Of a DNA stretch of 64,000 nucleotides, positions 46,060 through 54,418 are shown in pieces; the first letter of the stretch is position 1, and the number at the start of each line of letters is the position of its first letter. Location of the stretch: the NCBI GenBank assembly GCA_963763485.1, contig CAVXOW010000006.1, positions 930,001 through 994,000 on the forward strand, given 5' to 3'. Source of the stretch: CAWCKS01 sp963763485 (GTDB lineage: Bacteria; Pseudomonadota; Alphaproteobacteria; Rhizobiales; Xanthobacteraceae). The notes beneath the pieces are model-generated. The model had not been told where the DNA came from and did no database searches. It was given only the letters and a program-made list of their open reading frames with translations. The position numbers and the translations under genes were made by a program.

Positions 46060-46392
46060 TCAACGCTGCCGCGCAGGCAGCGCCCCACTGAAGATGAGTA
46101 GCCGGATCGTGGGATCGTGCACCTCGATCATTCCGGAGACGATTGGTGTCCGGTTTGTATTGACGCAGAGTGTTGGCGGCTTCGCGTCGTGCAATTCGAG
46201 ATAGCTTACATGAAGCATCGTGACGCTCGCATGTCCATCAAACAGGACTCTCACGCCATTCGATCCCTTCGAGAATCCAACGACGGTAGCGAATTGTCGC
46301 TTTATCCGTGGATGGCGCTTGCGTCCAAGCTCAGACAGTCCCACGCGATCGCCAATTACAAGCTGGCGCGGCGATGTGGACAAAGATATCAC
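46060..46392 (-). CDS. Conserved-type hypothetical protein
   Basis: A 110-residue protein with a compact beta-rich N-terminal part: V-I-G-D-R-V-G-L-S-E-L-G, F-A-T-V-V-G-F-S-K-G-S-N-G-V-R-V-L-F-D-G and L-H-V-S-Y-L-E-L. This resembles small KOW/SH3-like proteins found in Bradyrhizobium, but I cannot name a family with certainty. It converges with c4 copy 3. The last 35 residues are less regular. No signal peptide. Confidence 0.6.
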   Translation of the reverse strand: MISLSTSPRQLVIGDRVGLSELGRKRHPRIKRQFATVVGFSKGSNGVRVLFDGHASVTMLHVSYLELHDAKPPTLCVNTNRTPIVSGMIEVHDPTIRLLIFSGALPARQR

Positions 46393-46886
46393 CCCCTTGC
46401 GTGCGCATCTTGCACCGCAAACAAGGGAAGGCCTTGACCTCTATCAAATGGCGACGATTGCGCCCTTAGCATCTACTGATAGCGCTCTCGTGACACTAGC
46501 CGATATCGGAGGCTGCCCAAAAATAGTGGGGGCAGCACGCAGTTTGATCTATCTCATTCTTGTCAGAGGCGCCGTGGCGATCGGAACGACACCGTTAGCC
46601 GCGTATCATCTCCTCGCCGCGACAAATCACCTTTGATCACCGGTCAGCGAAGGACGACAGGGTGAGGCCGAGCGCTATCAAAGCTGCAAGGGATGTGCAT
46701 TGGAGTCTAGCAACCATAATGAATTTCGTGTCAAGGGCACTGTCTGATCAAGATCAAGGACGCCGACGCGATTTTGCGCTTTTGTAAATTTCATCGTGCG
46801 CTGAGCCCCCTATCTCGCGACGATAATGGCTACAAGGCGAGGTCCGGTTCTGCGCGTATCGATGTCGCGCAAAGGAGGACCGAACC
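46393..46886. other. Non-coding stretch with FixK/FNR-type site
   Basis: About 490 bases. Weak reading frames on the plus strand overlap the neighbouring gene and have no ribosome site, so none is called. The 3' part carries the promoter of the repeat protein, with a box at 46744-46757. Confidence 0.5.
46744..46757 (+). promoter_or_regulatory. FixK/FNR-type box
   Basis: CTGATCAAGATCAA, one mismatch from TTGAT-N4-ATCAA, centred 136 bases before the repeat-protein start at 46887. The leader would be about 96 bases. Confidence 0.55.
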
Positions 46887-48248
46887 ATGAGAAAATCAGC
46901 TCCTTTTACAGACAACCGTATCATTCCGTCGGCTTTCGCTGGCCTGCCGAACGTTTGCGCTGCCCGCCGAACAAGCGGGCGGTGGTTCGTATCGCTGCTG
47001 TCTTGCATGGCCGCATTGTCGATCGTCGCAAGTCCGGTTCCGGCGGAAAGTCAAACCAACGCGCAACAAGGATCGAAGCTGGTCGGCACCGGCGCGGTTG
47101 GGCCTGCCGAGCAAGGCTGGTCTGTGGCGTTGTCCGCCGACGGAAACACCGCCGTCGTGGGTGGGGTTGCCGACAACAAGGCCGCCGGGGCGGCGTGGGT
47201 CTACGCGCGCGTTGGTGGCATGTGGACTCAGCAAGGCACCAAGCTGGTCGGTGCCGGCGCAGTCGGAAGCGCCGGACAGGCCGTGTCTGTCGCGCTATCC
47301 GCCGACGGTAACACCGCAATCGTTGGCGGGCCCTGGGACAACGCCGGCGCCGGGGCAGCCTGGATTCACAAGCGCAGCAGCGGTGTCTGGACCCAGCAAG
47401 GCAACAAGCTGATCGGCACCGGCGCGGTCGGAAACGCTGCACAGGGTGTCTCTGTCGCGCTGTCCGCCAACGGCAATACTGCCATTGTGGGTGGACCCAC
47501 AGACAGCTCAGGCACTGGCGCCGCGTGGGTTTACACCCGAGCCGATGATCGCTGGATCCAACAGGGCGTCAAGCTGGTTGGTACTGGCGCAGTCGGAAGC
47601 GCCGGACAAGGCCGCTCTGTCGCGGCGTCCAGCGATGGCAATACTGTCATTGTCGGAGGAGTCACCGACAACAGAGGCTCCGGGGCGGCGTGGATCTACA
47701 CGCGAGCCGGTGATCGCTGGACCCAACAGGGTGGCAAGCTGGTCGGCACTGGCGCCGTCGGAAATGCCGGACAAGGAATCTCTGTCGCGCTATCTGCCGA
47801 CGGCAACACTGCGATGGTGGGCGGGGCCGGAGATAATGGCGACGTCGGAGCAGCGTGGCTCTACACTCGCAGCGGCGGTGCATGGACCCAGCAAGGCGGC
47901 AAGCTGGTTGGCACCGGCGCAGTTGGAAACTCCAGACAAGGCAACTCCGTATCGCTTTCCGCTGACGGCAACACCGCCGTCGTGGGTGGGGTTGGAGACA
48001 GCTCGAATTCGGGAGCGGCCTGGGTGCATACCCGCAGTGGCGGCGTCTGGGCCCAGCAAGGCAGCAAGCTCGTCGGCACCGACGCAGCTGGACACGCGAG
48101 ACAAGGCAGCTCCGTATCGCTGTCGGCTGATGGCAACACTGCTATCGTGGGTGGGCTCGCTGACAACGGAGTCACCGGAGCGGCTTGGGTTCACAGCCGC
48201 CGCGGCGATAACTGGAGCCAAACTCCAGCCCAGTACCTGGGATATTGA
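46887..48248 (+). CDS. Secreted protein of seven 55-residue repeats
   Basis: A 453-residue protein. About 60 residues including a hydrophobic export segment (W-F-V-S-L-L-S-C-M-A-A-L-S-I-V-A) precede exactly seven tandem 55-residue repeats, each with K-L-V-G-T-G-A-V-G, S-V-A-L-S-A-D-G-N-T-A-V-V-G-G and G-A-A-W-V-Y-T-R, then W-T-Q-Q. The repeats resemble FG-GAP/integrin-like blades and seven of them suggest a seven-bladed beta-propeller. It ends T-P-A-Q-Y-L-G-Y. Strong ribosome site AAAGGAGG. Function unknown; surface adhesion or binding would be typical guesses. Confidence 0.8.
   Translation: MRKSAPFTDNRIIPSAFAGLPNVCAARRTSGRWFVSLLSCMAALSIVASPVPAESQTNAQQGSKLVGTGAVGPAEQGWSVALSADGNTAVVGGVADNKAAGAAWVYARVGGMWTQQGTKLVGAGAVGSAGQAVSVALSADGNTAIVGGPWDNAGAGAAWIHKRSSGVWTQQGNKLIGTGAVGNAAQGVSVALSANGNTAIVGGPTDSSGTGAAWVYTRADDRWIQQGVKLVGTGAVGSAGQGRSVAASSDGNTVIVGGVTDNRGSGAAWIYTRAGDRWTQQGGKLVGTGAVGNAGQGISVALSADGNTAMVGGAGDNGDVGAAWLYTRSGGAWTQQGGKLVGTGAVGNSRQGNSVSLSADGNTAVVGGVGDSSNSGAAWVHTRSGGVWAQQGSKLVGTDAAGHARQGSSVSLSADGNTAIVGGLADNGVTGAAWVHSRRGDNWSQTPAQYLGY
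47067..48221 (+). repeat. Seven tandem 165-bp coding repeats
   Basis: 1155 bases, exactly 7 x 165, in phase with the codons from residue 61. Units are similar but not identical at DNA level, which points to older duplications rather than a recent expansion. Confidence 0.9.
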
Positions 48249-48260
48249 TCGCTGTTTCGA

Positions 48261-48292
48261 CCGCAGTGCCTCAACGAATTGAGGCACTGCGG
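48261..48292. terminator. Perfect hairpin after repeat-protein gene
   Basis: CCGCAGTGCCTCAA - CGAA - TTGAGGCACTGCGG, a perfect 14-bp stem with a tetraloop, 13 bases past the stop codon. The following ATTTGGG is only weakly T-rich. Confidence 0.75.
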
Positions 48293-48479
48293 ATTTGGGA
48301 CGGAAGCCGTTAAGCACGCGGACCGACGCGGCCTCTGCCAAGCAGATCGCAAGATCCGGCCACCGTCAGTGCGTCATTCAGCCAACATCCACAACGCAGC
48401 GGAAGCTCAGTTACCTGGTGCGATCGCGCATGTGTCGGTCAAGCGGCACGATGGATCGATGACAGACAAAAAATTGACA

Positions 48480-48493
48480 TTGCGCTGCATCAA
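48480..48493 (+). promoter_or_regulatory. FixK/FNR-type box before HiPIP gene
   Basis: TTGCGCTGCATCAA, matching the FixK2-style pattern TTG(A/C)-N6-(T/G)CAA. Its centre is 67 bases before the preferred start 48554, giving a leader of about 26 bases. This also argues against the upstream start at 48497, which would lie almost inside the box. Confidence 0.55.
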
Positions 48494-48553
48494 AACATGA
48501 ATGACGAAAAGGTCGATAAGGTTTCGATGTCTCACACGGCAGGATCTCATCTC

Positions 48554-48829
48554 ATGACTGAATCAAAAGAATTTTCCCGGCGGCGCGTTCTGACCATTGC
48601 GGTCGGCACCGCCGGGGCATTGGCAACGAGCGCGGGTGCAGTCATCGCTACATCGACGCCTGCGCAGGCCAAAGCGTCGCAAAAGGTGGTCAAATATCAG
48701 GATACCCCGAAGGGTGATCAAAGTTGCGAAAATTGCATCCAGTTCGAGGCGCCATCGAGTTGCAAGACGGTCGATGGAACAATTTCGCCGCAAGGCTGGT
48801 GTATCGTCTATGTGAAGAAGCAGGCATAG
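48554..48829 (+). CDS. High-potential iron-sulfur protein (HiPIP), Tat-exported
   Basis: A 91-residue protein with a twin-arginine signal (E-F-S-R-R-R-V-L-T, then a hydrophobic run ending T-P-A-Q-A). Its mature part of about 56 residues carries four cysteines in C-E-N-C-I-Q-F, S-S-C-K-T-V and S-P-Q-G-W-C-I-V-Y, the HiPIP [4Fe-4S] pattern. HiPIPs are periplasmic one-electron carriers with high potential; Tat export fits because the cluster is inserted before export. Earlier ATGs at 48497 and 48527 are possible but poorly supported. It is the gene nearest murD. Confidence 0.88.
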   Translation: MTESKEFSRRRVLTIAVGTAGALATSAGAVIATSTPAQAKASQKVVKYQDTPKGDQSCENCIQFEAPSSCKTVDGTISPQGWCIVYVKKQA

Positions 48830-48914
48830 AAGCGGCACGTTTGATTGATCGGTCCACAACAAGGCAAACGTCTGCCGACCACGAAGCCTCCGATGGCGAC
48901 AATAATTGGCGGCG

Positions 48915-50321
48915 TTACGCCCGCGGCATCGGCGCTACGCCGGGCAGCGCCAGCACGAGATCGCGGAAGCGCGTGCCGCGGATCTCGAAGTTGCGGTACT
49001 GGTCGAACGAGGCGCAGGCCGGCGACAGCAGCACCACCGGATCGGCGAGGCCCGAGCTTTCCGCGTCCCTCGCCGCCTGCTCGACGGCGACCTCAAGCGT
49101 GCCGCTGATCTCGTGCGGCACTCTTGTGCCGAGCGTTTGAGCGAACTCATCAGCCGCTTCGCCGATCAGGTAGGCCTTGCGGATGCGCGGAAAATATTCG
49201 GCGAGGCTGGTGATGCCACCGCTCTTCGGCTTGCCGCCGGCAATCCAGAAGATGTCGGAGAACGACGACAGCGCCCGCGCCGCAGCGTCCGCATTGGTGC
49301 CCTTGGAGTCGTTGACGAACAGCACCGCACCGCGCCTGCCGACCTGCTCCATGCGATGGGCGAGACCGGGAAACGAGCGCAGGCCACGCTGGATCGTCTC
49401 CCGATCGACGCCGAGCGCGAGCGCGCAAGCGGTCGCGCTCGCCGCGTTCTGCGCATTGTGCAGGCCGCGCAGCGACCCGATGCCACCGACCTTCGCGACC
49501 TCGCGCCGGGCGCCGCCGGATGCGCTGACGATGGTGTCACCTTCGAGATAAAAACCGTTGGCGAGCGGCCGCAGCACGGAGACGCGCTCGACATGGCGGC
49601 CGGCCTGCTCGACGCGATCGGCCGCGGCGCGGCACCAGATGTCGTCGACGCCGATCACCGCAGTGCCGCCGTCCGGCACGCCGGCAACGAGGCGCTCCTT
49701 CACCGCGGCGTAGTGCTGCAGCGTGCCGTGGCGATCGAGATGATCTTCGGTGACGTTGAGCAGGATACCGACCGAAGGCTGCAGCGAGGGACAGAGATCG
49801 ATCTGGTAGGACGACATCTCGATCACGTGGACGCGACCGCGGCGCGGCGGCTCGAGCGACAGGATCGCCGTGCCGATGTTGCCGCCCATCTGCACGTCGT
49901 GGCCGGCCTCGCCCATCAGGTGCGCGACCAGCGCGGTCGTCGTCGACTTGCCGTTGGTGCCGGTGATCGCGACGAACGGCGCGTCGGGCGCGTGGCGCTG
50001 CCGCTCCAGGCAAAACAATTCGATGTCGCCGATAACGCTGACACCAGCGGCCTGCGCCTTGAGCACGGTCCAGTGCGGCACCGGATGGGTCAACGGCACG
50101 CCCGGCGCCAGCACCAGCGCCGCGAAGCGGTCCCACGATGCAGTGCGCAGATCGGCCGTGCTGAAGCCGGCGGCGGCTGCTTCCGCCATGCGCGCGGCAT
50201 CATCATCGCAGGCGACCACGTCGGCGCCGCCGGCGCGCAGCGCCTGGCAGCTCGCAAGGCCGGAGCCGCCGAGTCCGAACACCGCAACGGTCTTGCCGGC
50301 AAAGGTCGTGACCGGGATCAT
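48915..50321 (-). CDS. murD: UDP-N-acetylmuramoylalanine--D-glutamate ligase
   Basis: Adds D-Glu to UDP-MurNAc-L-Ala. N-terminal V-A-V-F-G-L-G-G-S-G-L-A-S, ATP loop G-T-N-G-K-S-T-T-T-A, central N-V-T-E-D-H-L-D-R-H and C-terminal D-S-K-G-T-N-A-D-A. 468 residues, undamaged. It is the last gene of the upstream half of the split dcw cluster; transcription that would normally continue to ftsW now meets 10 kb of foreign genes, some running the other way. Confidence 0.95.
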   Translation of the reverse strand: MIPVTTFAGKTVAVFGLGGSGLASCQALRAGGADVVACDDDAARMAEAAAAGFSTADLRTASWDRFAALVLAPGVPLTHPVPHWTVLKAQAAGVSVIGDIELFCLERQRHAPDAPFVAITGTNGKSTTTALVAHLMGEAGHDVQMGGNIGTAILSLEPPRRGRVHVIEMSSYQIDLCPSLQPSVGILLNVTEDHLDRHGTLQHYAAVKERLVAGVPDGGTAVIGVDDIWCRAAADRVEQAGRHVERVSVLRPLANGFYLEGDTIVSASGGARREVAKVGGIGSLRGLHNAQNAASATACALALGVDRETIQRGLRSFPGLAHRMEQVGRRGAVLFVNDSKGTNADAAARALSSFSDIFWIAGGKPKSGGITSLAEYFPRIRKAYLIGEAADEFAQTLGTRVPHEISGTLEVAVEQAARDAESSGLADPVVLLSPACASFDQYRNFEIRGTRFRDLVLALPGVAPMPRA

Positions 50322-50370
50322 GATGCCGTTCTATGCGTCATTGCGACCCACGCAAAGGGCAAAGCGGTTT

Positions 50371-51456
50371 TCAGCGCAACTTCAGGGTCGACAGACCAAC
50401 GAGCGCCAGCACCACCGAGATGATCCAGAACCGGATCACGATCTGCGGTTCGGTCCATCCCATCTGCTCGAAATGATGATGCAGCGGTGCCATCCGGAAC
50501 ACCCGCTTGCCGGTCAGTTTGAACGAGATCACCTGCACGATCACCGAGACCGCCTCGAGCACGAACAGGCCGCCGATCACCGCCAGTACGATTTCGTGCT
50601 TGGTCGCGACCGCGATGGAGCCGAGCAGACCGCCCAGCGCGAGCGAGCCTGTATCGCCCATGAAGATCGACGCCGGCGGCGCGTTGAACCAGAGGAAGCC
50701 GAGACCGGCGCCGAGCACGCCGCCGCACAGCACGGCGAGCTCACCGGTGCCGGCGACGTAGCGGAGCTGCAGGTAATCGGAAATCACGACATTGCCGACG
50801 ACGTAGGCGATGAAGCCAAAACTGGCCGACGCGATCATGACCGGCACGATGGCCAATCCGTCGAGACCGTCGGTGAGGTTTACCGAGTTGCCGGCGCCGA
50901 CCACGACCAGCATCGCGAACACGATAAAGAACCAGCCGAAATCGACGACGACGTCCTTGAAGAACGGTACCGCGAGCGAGGTCGACAGCGACGGGCGGCC
51001 GATCACAACAAGCGCATAGCAGGCACCGGCGGCGATGATGAATTCGATAACAAGCCGGGTCCGTCCGGCGAACGCATTGTGACTTTGTTTGGTCACCTTC
51101 AGGTAGTCGTCATAGAAGCCGACCATGCCGAACCCGAGCGTGACGCCGAGCACGATCCACACATAGGGGTCGCGCAGGTTGGCCCACAGCAGCGTCGAGA
51201 CCAGCAAACCGGACAGGATCATCAGGCCGCCCATGGTGGGCGTGCCCTTCTTGGTCAGGATGTGGGACTGCGGCCCATCCTCGCGGATCGGCTGGCCCTT
51301 GCCCTGACGCAGCCGCAGGTTGTCGATGATCCAGGGCCCGAACATGAAGACGAAGAGCGCGCCGGTGAAAACAGCGCCGCCCGCGCGAAAGGTGATGTAG
51401 CGGAAGACGTTGAAGACCACATGCACCTGGGCAAGGTCGCTCAGCCAGTACAGCAT
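50371..51456 (-). CDS. mraY: Phospho-MurNAc-pentapeptide translocase MraY
   Basis: Integral membrane enzyme that makes lipid I by attaching phospho-MurNAc-pentapeptide to undecaprenyl phosphate. Ten hydrophobic helices; active-site aspartates in G-F-Y-D-D-Y-L-K, N-L-T-D-G-L-D-G-L-A and F-M-G-D-T-G-S-L-A. 361 residues, full length. Ten bases after murF and 49 before murD. Confidence 0.96.
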   Translation of the reverse strand: MLYWLSDLAQVHVVFNVFRYITFRAGGAVFTGALFVFMFGPWIIDNLRLRQGKGQPIREDGPQSHILTKKGTPTMGGLMILSGLLVSTLLWANLRDPYVWIVLGVTLGFGMVGFYDDYLKVTKQSHNAFAGRTRLVIEFIIAAGACYALVVIGRPSLSTSLAVPFFKDVVVDFGWFFIVFAMLVVVGAGNSVNLTDGLDGLAIVPVMIASASFGFIAYVVGNVVISDYLQLRYVAGTGELAVLCGGVLGAGLGFLWFNAPPASIFMGDTGSLALGGLLGSIAVATKHEIVLAVIGGLFVLEAVSVIVQVISFKLTGKRVFRMAPLHHHFEQMGWTEPQIVIRFWIISVVLALVGLSTLKLR

Positions 51457-51465
51457 TCGCTCGTC

Positions 51466-52923
51466 CTACTCCGCCGCGCCGTGACCGGCGCCCTCCCCGT
51501 CGTCGCCCGCATCCCCTTGCGGAAAGCGCCGTTCCAGCGCGGTGACGATCAGCTTCATTTTCGATCCCAGCGAGCCCTTCACCATCACCGTGTCGCCGGC
51601 ACGGATCGCGCCGGTGACCTGTGATTCGAGCTCCGCGGAGGTGTCGGCATAGCCGCCCCGTCGGCTCGACGGAAGAGCCTCCCACAGGTTTCGCATCAAG
51701 GGGCCGCAGCAAAATGTCATATCGACGCGGTTGGCTTCGACGGCGTCGGACAGCCCCGCATGCAGCGTCGGGCTGGTCGGCCCCAGTTCCAGCATGTCGC
51801 CGAGCACCGCGATGCGGCGGCCCTGCCGGCCGACCGCGGCCTGGCCGAGCACGTTGAGCGCGGCGCGCATCGAGGCGGGATTGGCGTTGTAGCTTTCGTC
51901 GATCAGCAGCGCCTTGCCGTGCGGGAAGCCGAGCGTCACGCGCGCGCCGCGGCCTGACGGCGGCTGCATCTGCGACAGCGCCAGCGCGCTGTGCGCGAGA
52001 TCGGCGCCGGCGAGCACGGAAGCGGCGAGCACGGCGAGCGAGTTCATCGCCATATGGCGGCCGGGCATGCCGAGCTTGTAGGTGATGTCGTGACCGAGAA
52101 TTTTCGCGTGGATCGCCGAGCAGTTGGGATGCAGCGACAGCTCGAGCAGCCGCGCCTCGGCTTGCGCGCTCTCGCCGAACGGCACGATGCGGTCGATACG
52201 CGCGGCTCGCGCCTTCTGCTTCAAGCGCGCGAACTGCGGATTGTCGATGTTGAGCACGGCGGCGCCGCCAGGTTCGACGCCAAGGAAGATCTCGGCCTTG
52301 GCATCGGCAATGGCTTCAACCGAGGCGAAGAACTCGAGATGCACCGGCTCGACCGTCGTGACGACGGCAACATGCGGCCGCACCATCTTCACCAGCGGCT
52401 CGATCTCGCCGGCATGATTCATGCCGATCTCGTACACCGCGAAGGCATTGCCTTGCGGACAGCGCGCCAGCGTCAGCGGTACGCCCCAGTGGTTGTTGAA
52501 CGAGGCGACCGAAGCGTGGGTCGGCGCCTGCGCCGACAACACACAGCGCAGCATCTCCTTGGTCGAGGTTTTTCCCACCGAGCCGGTCACGGCGACGACC
52601 TTGCCGCCAAAGCGTTTGCGCGCGGCGATGCCGAGCTGGCCGAGCGCCGCAAGAACGTCAGGCACGACGAGCAGCCGTGCATCGGCGGCGAATTTGGCGC
52701 GATGGCTGTCAGCGACGACAGCCAGTGCTCCGCCATTGTTCAGCGCCCCCTGGACGAAGTCGTGGCCATCATGCACGTCGCCCCTGATGGCGAAGTAGGC
52801 TTCGCCCGGCCTGATGGTACGACTGTCGATCGAGATGCCTGAGATCGACGGCGGCAGCGCGCCGGAGCGTTGCGCGCCCATCGCTGTCGTCATCGCATCG
52901 AGAATCCAAAGCGGTTCGCTCAT
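51466..52923 (-). CDS. murF: UDP-MurNAc-tripeptide--D-Ala-D-Ala ligase
   Basis: Adds the D-Ala-D-Ala dipeptide to complete the pentapeptide. ATP loop T-G-S-V-G-K-T-S-T-K, N-terminal D-S-R-T-I-R-P-G-E-A-Y-F-A-I-R-G, and central E-I-G-M-N-H-A-G-E-I. 485 residues. Its start overlaps the murE stop by four bases. The D-Ala-D-Ala substrate would come from DdlB in this same cluster. Confidence 0.95.
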   Translation of the reverse strand: MSEPLWILDAMTTAMGAQRSGALPPSISGISIDSRTIRPGEAYFAIRGDVHDGHDFVQGALNNGGALAVVADSHRAKFAADARLLVVPDVLAALGQLGIAARKRFGGKVVAVTGSVGKTSTKEMLRCVLSAQAPTHASVASFNNHWGVPLTLARCPQGNAFAVYEIGMNHAGEIEPLVKMVRPHVAVVTTVEPVHLEFFASVEAIADAKAEIFLGVEPGGAAVLNIDNPQFARLKQKARAARIDRIVPFGESAQAEARLLELSLHPNCSAIHAKILGHDITYKLGMPGRHMAMNSLAVLAASVLAGADLAHSALALSQMQPPSGRGARVTLGFPHGKALLIDESYNANPASMRAALNVLGQAAVGRQGRRIAVLGDMLELGPTSPTLHAGLSDAVEANRVDMTFCCGPLMRNLWEALPSSRRGGYADTSAELESQVTGAIRAGDTVMVKGSLGSKMKLIVTALERRFPQGDAGDDGEGAGHGAAE

Positions 52924-54362
52924 GAGTGTTCTGCCAGGGCCGCCGCAACGGCGTCGTGGTCGCTGAACGGCAAGGTCTTGTCGCCGACGATTTGTCCGGT
53001 CTCGTGGCCCTTGCCTGCAATGACCAGCACATCGCCGGACTTCAGTGCGTCGACCGCAGTGCGGATGGCTTCAGCGCGATCGCCGATCTCCTTGGCGCCA
53101 ACTGCGGCAGCATGGATCGCGGCGCGGATTGTCGCCGGATTCTCACTGCGCGGATTGTCGTCGGTGATGATGACGTCGTCGGCGAGCCTCGTCGCGATCT
53201 CGCCCATCAACGGCCGCTTGCCCGGGTCGCGATCGCCACCGGCGCCGAACACCACCACCAGCCGCCCGCGCACGAACGGCCGAAGCGCCGCAAGCGCTTT
53301 CTCCAGCGCATCGGGCTTGTGCGCGTAGTCGATGAAGACGGGTGCGCCGCCTTTGCTGCCGACCAGCTCGAGCCTTCCCTTGGCGCCTTCAAGATGCTCG
53401 AGTGCGGCGAAGACGGCGTCAGCCGTGCTGCCGGTGCCGATCGCAAGTCCGGCCGAGACCAGCGCATTCTCGATCTGGAATTCGCCGACCAATGGCAGCC
53501 GAAGCGTGCGCGAGCGTCCGCCATGCTCGATGGTGAGACGCTGGCTGAAGCCGTCGATCACGGCCTCGCGCAACCTGATCTCGTCCCCGGCGCGCCCGAC
53601 CCGGATCAGCCGCAGCTTGCGGCGCGCTGCTGCATCGATGAAGGCTCTGGCATGCTCGTGATCGGCGGCCACCACGGCCGCGCCGCCATCGACGATGAGA
53701 TCGCTGAACAGGCGGAGCTTGGCCGCAAGGTAATGCTCGACCGTCGGGTGGTAGTCCATGTGGTCGCGCGACAGATTGGTGAAGGCGCCGGCGGAGACGC
53801 GCACGCCGTCGAGCCGGTGCTGGTCGAGGCCGTGCGACGAGGCTTCGAATGCAAGATGCGTCACGCCCTCGCGCGCGATCTCGTCCAGCGTCCGGTGCAG
53901 CGAAATCGGATCCGGCGTCGTCAGCGAGCCATAGATGGTGCGCGACGGCGACATCAGGCCGACCGTGCCGACGCTGGCCGCGGCGTGGCCAAGCCGTGCC
54001 CAGATCTGCCGCGTGAACGCCGCGACCGAGGTTTTGCCGCTGGTGCCCGTGACCGCAGCAATCGTTTCGGGCTGGCGCGGAAAAAATCGTGCGGCGGCGC
54101 GGGCCAGCGCCCGGCGTGCGTCGCCAGCCCTGACAAAGGGAACGTTTGCGGTCGCAATCTCGTGTTCGCCGACGATCGCGACAGCGCCCGCGGCGATCGC
54201 GCTTGCGACAAATTTTGCGCCGTCGGTCTTCGCGCCGGCAAGCGCAAAGAACACCTCGCCGGGCTTGACCAGCCGGCTGTCGGAGGCAAGCCCGCAGACG
54301 GCGATATCACCCGCGCCCGCCGGGCTTGCGGCATCATCGCCGAGAAGTTCACGAAGCTTCAT
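52920..54362 (-). CDS. murE: UDP-MurNAc-L-Ala-D-Glu--meso-diaminopimelate ligase
   Basis: Adds the third stem residue. ATP loop G-T-S-G-K-T-S-V-A-A; carbamylated-lysine region and the recognition motif D-N-P-R-S-E-N-P, where the D-N-P-R form indicates meso-diaminopimelate rather than lysine, as expected for a Gram-negative. 480 residues. Overlaps murF (ATGA). Confidence 0.95.
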   Translation of the reverse strand: MKLRELLGDDAASPAGAGDIAVCGLASDSRLVKPGEVFFALAGAKTDGAKFVASAIAAGAVAIVGEHEIATANVPFVRAGDARRALARAAARFFPRQPETIAAVTGTSGKTSVAAFTRQIWARLGHAAASVGTVGLMSPSRTIYGSLTTPDPISLHRTLDEIAREGVTHLAFEASSHGLDQHRLDGVRVSAGAFTNLSRDHMDYHPTVEHYLAAKLRLFSDLIVDGGAAVVAADHEHARAFIDAAARRKLRLIRVGRAGDEIRLREAVIDGFSQRLTIEHGGRSRTLRLPLVGEFQIENALVSAGLAIGTGSTADAVFAALEHLEGAKGRLELVGSKGGAPVFIDYAHKPDALEKALAALRPFVRGRLVVVFGAGGDRDPGKRPLMGEIATRLADDVIITDDNPRSENPATIRAAIHAAAVGAKEIGDRAEAIRTAVDALKSGDVLVIAGKGHETGQIVGDKTLPFSDHDAVAAALAEHS

Positions 54363-54418
54363 CGTGCCGTCCGAAACCGGTTGAACAACGACGCAACACG
54401 CAACTGGAAGCGCGGCGC

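Larger units (their letters stand above)
38379..48914. other. 10.5-kb insertion splitting the dcw cluster (murD | ftsW)
   Basis: The division and cell-wall genes run without other gaps of this size on both sides, but between the ftsW start and the murD stop lie genes unrelated to cell wall synthesis, on both strands: stress proteins, haemerythrin, cytochromes, outer-membrane barrels and HiPIP. Base composition looks lower in GC than the dcw genes by eye. No integrase, tRNA or IS was seen at either edge, so how it arrived is unclear. Confidence 0.8.

Noticed and set aside
46220..46636. 138-codon plus-strand frame
   Set aside because: Overlaps the better-supported minus-strand gene at 46060-46392, has no ribosome site and no recognisable protein pattern.
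47067..48221. Possible CRISPR or large satellite
   Set aside because: 165-bp units in codon phase within one open frame, without unique spacers; these are protein repeats.
48279..48500. 73-codon frame before the HiPIP gene
   Set aside because: Starts within a terminator hairpin and runs through the FixK-type box; no ribosome site and no protein-like pattern.
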